From Rhynchonema sp. JSB1_4 (taxonomy: Eukaryota; Nematoda; Chromadorea; Monhysterida; Xyalidae), in the NCBI GenBank assembly GCA_030248065.1, contig JASAMV010004059.1, positions 41,932 through 105,931 of the forward strand: a stretch of 64,000 bases of DNA. Reading direction: 5' to 3'. Below the pieces are notes generated by a model, which was given only the letters and a program-made list of their open reading frames with translations, was not told where the DNA came from and searched no databases. Within the stretch, counting starts at the first letter, position 1, and each line of letters starts with the position of its first letter. The translations under genes were made by a program, and so were the position numbers. This document shows, one piece after another, positions 35,701 through 45,700 of the stretch.

Positions 35701-38700
35701 CAACAACGACAGCGACAAACCAGCCGAAAACCGGCCCGCCGCTGCTATTCTGAACAAGCGAGAAGTCGATAATGCAAACATTACTCAACCGCCGCATCTT
35801 GAGAAAAATCATAATAAACAAAGTCAACAAAGCACCACGGCAAATAAGAATAATACGAATTTTTCTTCGTCGTTGCTGCCCAAAGCTAACGGCAGTGATG
35901 ACTTTCAACCTTCACACACAAGCAGCAGCAGCAGCGGACTACAACAACAGAAAGCTGAAGACAACAACTGTGGTTCAACAGGGCAGCGCGTGAATTTACA
36001 AAAACTCCATCGCGATACCAAACGTTCACAGGTGAGATGAAAATTCGTAATTATCTTAAATCTCACGACGGTGTTTGATATTGGTGTGTCATATCGAATG
36101 ACATGTCGTGGGATTATTTGGTGGAAATTGAAGAGCCAAGTGTACAGGCACTTCAACGTTTGTTTAGCGTTCGTGCAGGTTCACTTTACACCTGAGAGCT
36201 TTGGACTTCACAAATCTTCAGAAATCTGTGTCTTGTGCATAAAATTTTACTTGTTTGCCCAATATACTTTTTTTACTATTTTCATGAATTTACCAATCAA
36301 AATTTGCCCAGATCCACCGAAATCCGTGTCTGCGTCGAGACGACAGTTGGTGGCGAGCGGACCGAGACCAGAACCCGGACAAGCAACAGGCACAACGTCA
36401 TCTTCTTAGTCCGACGGAGCGACTAAGTGTCATGAAACATCTAAATCAACTGAAACAGACTTTTGTCGGTGGCGGAAAGAAACAATCGTACGCTCTGGTG
36501 AACGGTGCGCAAAATAATAACGGCAAAACAGAGCAGCCGGTGGAAAATAATGCTCCGATTGTAACGAATGGTCACGCGACCGAACTGGGCGACAATGACA
36601 AGCCCGTTCCAGACAAGGACCTGCTGCTGACCAATGGCAATGTGCCAACACTGACACCGTGGGTGGAGAAGACACCAGCGCGTAAGTTTGTGTGTGATGA
36701 GATTTTTTTGTGTTACGCACCGGCACTGACGATGTACTGGCGCACCGAGTGGCTTTGAAAATATCGCTTATTGAAATGCAGCAAGAAAAACACAATTATT
36801 TCATTTGAGGTGCACTAAGACTCCTCATTTGGCTCCCCAGACCGCGTTTCGTTGCATTCTTCGGTCATGATGGGAAACGTTTTGCTGAAAAGGGTGTAGG
36901 ATTAAGTAGTCTTCAGAAACCTGCTCTAGTGGTAGACGGTGAAAAACTGTGATGTGACCAGAAACAAATATCAGACATTCCATTTTTTAAATCCATTTTT
37001 AAAGATGAAACTAATGAAGTGATCAGACGAGACGACGCTGTCAGAAACTGCATTTTCTCTCAACAATTCTGTTCTGGTTCCAAGTTCAGTTCGGATTCCA
37101 ATAATATAGATGTGAATTTGAACCTTGAATCCCTTTTATCTACAATTAAAACCACATAACCGTTTTTAATCGCCGCAGCAGTTTTTATGTTCTGTGAAAG
37201 TCCATGTTTTGCTGTCAATTTACAGTAACGCGATTCTTGATGAAAGTCTACACTAAAAATTCTTTCGACAGAATATGTTGTGATCATTTTTATCTGCAAA
37301 TAACAATACTCGTGAAAACAAAACGACATTTTTTGCTGTAAAGTTATCATGAGACGGACATTAAACATTATATAGTTATCCGATATCGAGGAGCGTGTAA
37401 ATCATTCCGCAATTAATCAAACACCACCGAAAATAAAGACGAGCAATTTTCTTCGTATGTCACCAAAAATTTTCTTTCGCGCCGCAATTGGCCGTAAATA
37501 ATTCGAATTTGTGTCATGGGATTGATTTCATGTTTCGCCGCGTCAACACGCACGTGTGTTTATTCGAATTTTTGTGTATCGCGTGAGAAAAACAGATTTC
37601 ATCTCGGTAATTATTGATAAGTTGCTGAGGATTTAATTTATTTTTTTGTATTCTCCCGTTTGGTGTACATTCCCCTAAAACAGACAGAAGGCGCACATTG
37701 TAGTTCCGGCCGTTGGAAAAAGCAGCGGAAAAGCACAATACGCAACTTTTCTGTTCATGCACTTTGCGTAAATTTTAGCTTGTATTGTAAATTTCTAAAT
37801 TCACTGCCGCACAGTAAGATGCGATCCACAGCTAATGTCAGGTTCTGAACCCGAAAATGAACTTTCGAAAAATTCCGGCAACAGACCCAACGTGCAGCAT
37901 GCCAGCCAGCCAGGCAGCTGCGCGCAATGTTTCAGAACTTTGCGTGGTTAGCGTTCGGGTTTAGAACTTGACATCAACTATGGGGCGTATTTTACCGTTG
38001 GGCAGGGAATTTAGAAATCTACTATACGCACACGGTTATGGTTTAGTCAGAAGTCAGGCTAGACTGAAGCACAGTTGCACAAGCTTTGTACTTTCTGTGC
38101 CGAACAAAACCGTTTTTTTTAAACTTTTTTCCCCGTCAAAGGCACCATGATCCTTTGCACTTTTTATTCACCTGTTGATGAAGGTCTTGACACAAAATCA
38201 TTTTTCTGCAACGTTACATCCAAATCAACAAACAAACAACACAAACACCCCCATCCATAAATAATAAGCATTGAATTTCCGTCGATCTACAGTATATCTT
38301 GCACCCATCCGCAAAAAAACAGTTTCCCATTATTGCGCACAAACAAACTTGAAGCCCAATCAATATCTAATCAAGATTTATTCCCAAGATTGATCTCCAT
38401 GAGGCCAAACCATTGCGTAATTGTGTCTATTTCATGCCTGGCTGCATGCTGCGCGTTCCTCACTCATTTTCGCGTGTCCGAGATTTCCATTTAGGCACGC
38501 AACATAGTCAACTTTTGGACGAAAGTACACTAATACATAAATTGATGAAAATAACTGGCTATCGCATTAACATGATGATTCTTACAGTAAACCGCTTTGC
38601 GTCACCGAAATTCCAGCGACCCATTTGTGTCGGTAAAGCACGCGGGGTACTCAAGTGAAAACCTCAGGATGTAGAAAATGAGAGTCATATTGACTGTTTG

Positions 38701-40735
38701 TGTAATCCTAAACGTTGTTAGTGTGGCTATCGCGCTAACCTTGGCGACCCTATTTGTACGTATTATTCGTTAATTTTGTTTGACATTCCACCAGAACCCC
38801 AAGTGAATCTGTGGATGTGTTTATTTTGTGTGCTCACCTGTGCCCCAAAGGCTGATCATTTTGGTGGGCGAATTATTGTGCGTGGCTTGGCTGTTCAAGC
38901 ATAAAACAGATTCAGACAAATGGGAACATTGATCAGCATATCTAACTTTCACTTTTCGCTTCGCATAATCCCATTTTGTTTTAGTCATCGCTACATGTGT
39001 AATAAACATACATACAATGACACAGCAGGGTTTTGAACAAAAATTACTCCCCTGAAGGCCCAGGGGATTATTTTTATGGCTGGTCCGTGTTATGGATTTG
39101 ATTCTCTTTTGTCTCTGGCAAACATAAATCCCATGACTGGGACAAACCGCATACTATTTTTGACGACTTTTTGACAAAATCTGTTGTGCACATAATTTTT
39201 GTGGTCTCTCATTGCTGAATGAAGCTGCACACCTGATGCGGAACATTGGTAGCGAAATTTGGCCGTGATTTTTCCCATTTTATTGCTTTTCAGAATGACG
39301 ATATTCATTATTTTTGGTTAGGTAACAAAATAAATTTTTAATCTTGTTGCGAATTTTGAATTATAATATCGCCCATGCTTTGCACTGTTTACGACACACA
39401 GAATGCGCGGTTTAGTTTTTGTTTCCGAAATCAATTTTTCATAGGTTTCCTTCATTTATTAAAATTAAATACAAGACACCTATGTATAGCATTCATTTGT
39501 GCACCTTGTGCGCTTATCAGTGCAGTGCAATTGCTACTTTTTTCTCTTGTAACGGAACTATAGTTGCTGGTCTGTTGTTCAAGCTGCTGCACTTGTGTGT
39601 TTCCGCAAAAAATACACCTTTCTTTACAAAAGTACTTGGTGGCTTATCACCAATTACACACGTTAGCTTCTTGACTTGTAAAGTTCCACTGAAACCGAAT
39701 ACCGGTTGTTGATAAGGCCCACACCTAAAATTAATAAAGTTTGGTTTCGTATTTGTTGCACCCTTACGCTCAAATAGAAAGTCTTAGTTTTGTGCATCTC
39801 TTTTCTGTGTCAAGGTCAAACACATTTAACAATGTGAATCCAATTTGTGGGTGTAATTTGTAGTGCATTGCAATAGGTCACCTCGAGAGGCTCTACTGTT
39901 GGATTTGGGACATCATGCAGTTATTGAACAGCTCTTTTTTGCCAAAATTAGGTGGCAGAACGCATCGCCGAGCAGTTCTAAAATCGGAAATACATTTCCA
40001 CTTCAGCCCCACCCAAGTCTGTGCCCGCGTACGAATTCAAGCGTATCCGTCGATCCGAAGCAAATCGCGTGCGTGAGATATGGCAGCGGAGGGTTGAGGA
40101 AGAGGTGGGCTTGGATCGGCGCGGGTCTGGTTATCGAATGGGTACATCGGAGAATGCCAAATAAGTCCCCTGGCCCGTATTTAAGACACGCTTCGGATTT
40201 GAGATTTCAGAAGAAAATATCTGAGGACCTGTAGTCATATGAGGCATCGCTGAAAGTGGCCATAGATGGGGGCTTATTTGGAAAATCCTTCAAACAGGCC
40301 CCTACTGGGGAATTATTTGCTGGGATTTATTTGGCATTCACCGCTACGAGAGAGAAGAAGGTCGATTTCAGGTTTGCAGGTCATGGTATTGGTACCCTTT
40401 CTTTAATTTTTCGACAAAAAAACGCGCATTTCCCTTTCCAGGTTCTATCCACCTCCACCGAACACCTACACCAGCCCTCCGGCCCGCTGAAATTTCGTCA
40501 CAAACATTGGTGGTCGTCCGACAGCCTGAGTGCCAGTCTCATTGGGGTGCAACTGAAAAACGTTGAACCGCAGAAATCACGAAAATCCCAGCCGCCCGCA
40601 CTTCCGTTGGACATATTTGCGGCAGTAGATCAGAAAACGGAGCAGAACAATCGATCGAATGTGGATTTGAGTGAAGCGCAAGCGCAAGACGGCGAAAACA
40701 AGAAAAAGAAAATGCCGATTTTTCAAAGTTGGTAG
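29762..40735 (+). CDS. Single-pass receptor-like protein: kelch-like ectodomain, TSP1 repeat, long cytoplasmic tail (990 aa)
   Basis: Exons: 29762-29867, 29988-30182, 30273-30356, 30441-30640, 30742-30888, 30939-31353, 31435-31578, 31673-31805, 35245-36031, 36312-36681, 40007-40104, 40442-40735. All eleven junctions agree in phase; 2,973 bases give 990 aa plus stop. A signal peptide (PVIALFCAAVGA) is followed by about 370 residues with kelch-type blades (DAVFIAGGEGGRNRLYRYNF...W and FDIETNRWTTLD...GGRWLVLGGR) and many N-glycosylation sites. Next is a thrombospondin type 1 repeat (DGWSSWTNCNAPCGGGSRTR), a membrane helix (GFITIVLLCVVAFGLFACYM) and a tail of about 560 residues, rich in Asn/Gln/Ser, with the basic exon KFHRIRPIVFQPRQ. 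TSP1 and extracellular kelch domains usually bind ligands or matrix. I know no named family with this exact order, so a cell-surface adhesion or signalling role is inference. Confidence 0.88.
32076..33306. mobile_element. Foldback element with TTACAGACnGTCTGTAA subterminal repeats
   Basis: Ends CTCTCCGGGAA and complement bound about 1.23 kb in an intron of the kelch/TSP1 gene. Both ends hold clusters of ACAGACTGTCTGTAA-like palindromic units (32100-32290 and 33170-33300). The middle is AT-rich without coding capacity. Confidence 0.65.
34921..35189 (-). pseudogene. Possible broken coding fragment in an intron
   Basis: Two adjacent minus-strand frames look protein-like: SSGQNADLDIALTPEQCRKW with FVGPIRNDIVKEIG, then in another frame FPDAGTFVMQEYTFQAGV. 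They are joined by a frameshift or a very short intron ending catttccag. It lies just upstream of the tail exon of the kelch/TSP1 gene, on the other strand. Not recognised; a decayed gene or transposon fragment is likely. Confidence 0.3.
36682..40006. other. Large intron of the kelch/TSP1 gene
   Basis: Apart from the MITE at 37793-38026 I see no gene or clear repeat structure in this 3.3-kb intron. Short frames on both strands lack splice support. Confidence 0.5.
37793..38026. mobile_element. MITE, TATAGTAAATTTC family, copy 2
   Basis: Same arms and CAGCCAGCCAGGCAGCTG centre as 13423-13666, inserted in an intron of the kelch/TSP1 gene. Confidence 0.8.
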
Positions 40736-40785
40736 AGAAATTTAATTCTGTTTATATGTTTGGTTTGCTTTGACAAAAACGTTTG

Positions 40786-40857
40786 CTCCCCGGCCGGGAA
40801 TTGAACCCGGGTCGCGCACGTGACAGGCGCGCATACTAACCACTATACTACCGAGGA
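40786..40857 (-). tRNA. tRNA-Asp (GTC)
   Basis: 72 nt. Acceptor stem TCCTCGG pairs with CCGGGGA, discriminator base G. The A box TAGTATAGTGG, the anticodon loop CTGTCAC with anticodon GTC, and the T arm CCGGGTTCAATTCCCGG are all intact, and there is no intron. The match to the conserved animal tRNA-Asp is obvious. It lies 50 bp after the stop of the kelch/TSP1 gene on the opposite strand. Confidence 0.97.
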
Positions 40858-41219
40858 CTAACATTCAGCCGAGTAAATCTTGTTTTTGAATTTATGAAAA
40901 CGGACAATACGGAGCAACTATTGGTATTGCATCACCACTGACAACAGAGCTGCGTGTTTTTGAATAGATCACCACGAACAACATTCATGCGTGTTTCAAC
41001 GTGCATATTTTGTTGCTGGCTGGCAGACAGTGTGATGTCATCCAAAATTAATAATGACGAACCTTCTTGAAAATCAGGAAACCCTATACTTGCGAAGCCA
41101 CATTTTGTTATTTGCACATGATGGTCGCCGTTCTCATTTGAGAGGGCCAGATCAAACAACTGCTCATGTGGTGGGGAAATTTGAAAATTTGCTATGCAAA
41201 TTCTTACATAACACTAATG

Positions 41220-41393
41220 TATACTCCGACAATTCTTTTGGGAGAAACTAATCGCGTTGCCTGATCCGTAAAGCGCATGATGCGTGCACTGGGTATAGCG
41301 GTCACGTGACCTGTAGCCAGTGCACGCATAACGCGCTTTACGGATCAGGCAACGCGATTGAAAAGTTTCTCCCAATAGAATTGCCAGAGTATA
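41220..41393. mobile_element. MITE, GCCTGATCCGTAAAG family, copy 2
   Basis: Palindrome of about 174 bp with ends TATACTCCGACAATTCTTTT and near-complement, same family as 6154-6332. Confidence 0.8.
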
Positions 41394-41454
41394 CTGAAAA
41401 GAAGCCTCCATGTGAGTGCACTCTGACCGTGAGAACCGTGTGCATCAGGGTTGA

Positions 41455-42145
41455 AAAAAAAATTTTTTATTTACGAGCTTTTTTTAAAAAAAAAATTTTT
41501 TTTGATTTTTTTTTGACGAAAATTTTTTTTATTAGAAAAAGTGTTGCAAACGACGTTTCAGGATAAATGAAATCGATGCAACATATTTTTCAAAAATTGA
41601 AAAATTTTCGCCTGAGACCCAACTTGTGTGGTGACCCGGTAGCATTGTGCAGATTCTATGGAATCCTACCAGTCTGAGGTTGATGTTGACTAACGATGTT
41701 ACTCTAATGTATTGTAGCATGCCGTACAACGTATTTTAATGCATCTAATGCCGTATATCTGATATACGACCATCAAAATATCGATTACAGCCCAAATCTT
41801 GCGTGTCAGATCGACTTTGCGCGCCCGGTTTTGCACCAGACCTATGTACGTATATATACATGTGTAGTATAGCATGCAGTGGTACATTACCGGTGCCACA
41901 TCACTATAAAAGACCATCCCCGCGCATCCCTGTACGGATTTGGGGACAATACAGGGCGCCGCAGGCGCGATTTTGGAAAAATTGTCCCGTCCACAGAAAA
42001 AAAGTGCCAATTTTTTGCCTCGAAAAAGGCCATTTTTGGACATTTCAGCCCATTTTGGGCAACTTTTTTTTATTAAAAAAAGCAAAATCTGGGTTTCAAA
42101 AAAAAATTTTTTTTTTTAAATTTTTTTTTAATTAACCACTTTTTT
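41455..42145. other. AT homopolymer tracts around unique sequence
   Basis: A/T runs at 41455-41540 and 42060-42145 in roughly opposite orientation bound about 520 bp without a gene. They may be ends of a mobile element or slippage-prone tracts. Confidence 0.4.
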
Positions 42146-42719
42146 TTGAAACAACCCTGGTGTGCATTGTCAGCTTAACCTGGCTAACGTCACATAGTTA
42201 ATGTGCGCAACAAAATATACATGCGTGCAATCATTGGCACTACTGCAGGGTCGAACCGCACTTTACACCACTTTTTCCATACATAATCACTCTAAATCAA
42301 CATACCGGAGTTTATCGGTTCCGGTCCCAGTGGGGCTCTATTCGTACATGGGGCTCTATTCAGAATTTTTTTCGTTCCGGTGCTCGGCTCGCTTGTGGCC
42401 TGAATTTACCGATAAAAAAGGAACAAAACTAGTCATTTTACATGATAATTCGTACTTTTTGGTCAAAATTTCTGCCGTTCTTGCACACAGAACCAAAATA
42501 CCGTCTACACCAGACATCGATAAGACACAAAAACGTGTTGCAATCAGATATGAACCATATTCGAAAAGTAAACAAATGTTACATAAGGGGCTCTATTCGG
42601 AAGTTGGTTCGAATAAAGCCCCACGGGGCTCTATTTGGCAATAAAAATAATTTGCGCACAGAGCACCAGGGGCTGCAACCGGAAAACTCCGGTACCTTTC
42701 CATTGCAGACAACAGCACG

Positions 42720-45700
42720 ATGGAATCGCGTCATCCGATCTCGTCGTGGGCCGACCCGACTCAGATCAGGGCTGCCATAAATCGTGAGTCAATCGCCAAC
42801 CTGGATGCCACCAGGAGCAAATGGGAACGAAGGGTGGAACGCAGCAGGATGGATGTCTACCACAATTCGCCCCAACAGATGATGTTTCAACCGCAGACGC
42901 ACAGGTATGTAACGTACATACGTACATACATATATAATATAATACCTATTACAGTACTTTCCTATGTGACTCTGCTTTTCGAGGTTTTTACGTACCGCAT
43001 TCGATAAAAACACAAACTATAGCAAAGTGCATATTGTGCCACAGTGCGCGATTTGAGTGACAAAACAAGCCGCTTTTTAGAAGCTTGCGTTCTACATATA
43101 TCACACGTCGATAAATGTGGTGACGTGAGTGTGACGGTTTTTTGATGGTCACGTTTTATCACATCTTCATTGCATCATGAACATCATATTGGGTAAATGC
43201 CTGAGCATAATATTAAACGAAATATCGAAAAAATTGCTCAATAGTCGATTCGTGTGAAAAGAAAAAACGAATTATTGATGAGACGTCGTCCGATTAGCTG
43301 GGTTGACCGACCTAACGCCGTTCAGCACCCTGCCTCGACCGGCAATCGCGCCAAAACACGGCAACGAATTGAATAGTTTCGTAATAATTTCCGATATTTT
43401 TATGTTCTTTTTGTCCCGCCGCCGGAACCTTTCGAATTAAGCACCAGTTAAGACTCTCTCGTTCAGAGGCGGCGGCACGATTTATTACAACAACATTGCG
43501 CAAGCGCGCCACGATCTCACAAAACGAAAACATGGCTATGAACACGCACTACGAATGCATGAACTGAATTATGAGGAAAAAACAAAATGAATCTTTTGTA
43601 ACCGATTGCAAGAGCACACGATAACACAAAACACTAGAATAACACAAACACACATGGAATAAGCAGTTTTACGAGAAAAACTTCAGAGTATCATGAAATA
43701 TCAGCAAGGTAATACTGTCAGTCCACAAAAACTACCACAACACAGCCTACAACAACGACAAATGTAGTCTAGAAATAACATATATACCATCGTCAAATAA
43801 AGTCGTCAAACAAGCAATAATGCATGACCCCCAAATGAGCGCGAAAATAATATAAACACGAACGACATGACACATTACATATGCCTCGCAGGGGCACAAC
43901 ATGCATCGCACACAAACACCGGATCAGCGCTTAAAGAAGAAAAAAACACCCACAAAACCCACCCCAACCCCCCCCCCCCCACAAAAAATTTGCTGAAATT
44001 CGGTGCGACGTAGAACACAGCCGTGCATGCTGCCGAGATACCCAGGGTTACGGTAATGCGCTTCTGATTGCGAATCTGACGATCTTTGACGCTCTGACGC
44101 TGCTCAGTGGCTTGATTGATTTTTCGAACGCTACGACGGAACAAAATCGGTATCAAAACGTACAGAACGATGCTGCCGGTACCAAAAACTGTCCGCATAC
44201 CGTAGTACAAGTAGGAGCTGACGCATGTTGGGAATAGCTAGTCCCGCCGGTGGAGGAACGTGCCCACTCCTCCGAAGTTAATTCCAAAGAACGGGCCCGA
44301 GAGCCGTTTCTGATTCTGGGGCCTCAGTGTGGCAGTGGAACCGCATAGTGTTTTATTTTGTTTTTGCGGAATTCATGTGGTGATGTTTCATGGGTGCTGC
44401 GTTGAAACATCATGTCGGTGGACCCGGCAGCTTGAATTATCACCGTGGTTTTCGCTTGGATTCTGCCTGGAACACAGTTGGTTGGTTGGGTTTTGTGGTT
44501 CCATTTTGGGGTCTGTTTTGATTTTTTTGGTTTTACTTTGGAGCACTGTAGTGGCTGGGGGGGATGGGGGATTCCCCCCCCTAAAGGGTATCTATCTCGA
44601 TCTCGAGTCAACCCTTAGGGGGGATGGGGGGAAGGGTACCGTAAAAACCTAAATAGAAGCAGAAGGGGGGCTCTATTAACTCACTGACCCCATTTTGGGG
44701 GGCTCTATTACGGGGGGGGCTCTATTCCGGGGGGCCTCTATTAATTCACTGACCCGAACCTGAAAAAATTGTTCCCAGAAATACCCCCAAAAACCCCTAA
44801 AAAGGGGTTTGAATGGATGTTTTTTCACTTGTAATCGCATTTATTCGTGTCTATTCGTCAAGAAGAGGCGTATTATGTGCTCTGAACGAACAACGCACGT
44901 GCATAAATGCACCTGTGCACCACTATCAAGCGTTAATACACTACTGTACAGGGGCACTCCTTCGATACTCGGGACCCAGTGGTTAAGGAACGATATTATG
45001 TTACTGATTTCAGGGTTAGTTAGGCTTTCTTTTCAGGCCCAACCATTGTTGTTAGGCTTAGGCTTAGGCCTACACGCCTACTACTCTATTAATTCACTGG
45101 CCCCTTTTTGGGGGGGCTGTATTACGGGGGGGGCTCTATTCCGGGGGGGGGGGTGTATTTAGGTTTTTACGGTATCTATCTCGAGCCGACCCCAAAAGGT
45201 ATCTCGAGTAAGTAGATTTATGGTTTTCAAAGGCAAAAATAGGTGTTTTTCGACCTCGGTCGGGACCCCCAAAAATCGCGCGCTCCGCGCGCAAACACCC
45301 AAAATTGGTCATTTTAGGCCAATTTTCGGCAAAAATGTCAAAAAGTACCCATTTTTAGGCCAATTTTGCAGTAAAATTGCATGCAAAAAATGGCCTTTTT
45401 TCGCCTTTTGACGGACCATGGGGGTATCTTGGGTAGCCTCTGGGGGGTATCTCGAGTAAGTCCGAAACCTTCCCCCCCTAGGGTATCTTGGGTCGATTGG
45501 CCTGCCACCACACTGCTTTGGAGTCAGTACCGACTTCCATGATCTCACTTTGGTGGCTAGTGGGCATGGGGATTGGATCCCCCAAGAGGTTAGGTACCGT
45601 AAAACCTAAATACCGTAAAAACCTAAATACAGCCCCCCGGAATAGAGCGCCCCCGTAATACAGCTCCCCAAAAAGTGGTCAGTGAATTAATAGAGCCCCC

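Noticed and set aside
35213..36040. Stand-alone 275-codon Asn/Gln-rich gene
   Set aside because: The first codons lie upstream of a clear acceptor at 35244. From there the frame joins the membrane exon in phase, so it is the cytoplasmic tail exon of the kelch/TSP1 protein.
43312..43545. Minus-strand frame tested as the missing helix 7 exon of the GPCR
   Set aside because: No acceptor gives a usable phase and no helix-7 motif is present.
43875..43982. Extension of the GPCR frame through a Gly-rich stretch to a Cys-rich end
   Set aside because: The glycines come from a poly-G tract after helix 6 and there is no helix 7, so the true exon probably ends near 43983.
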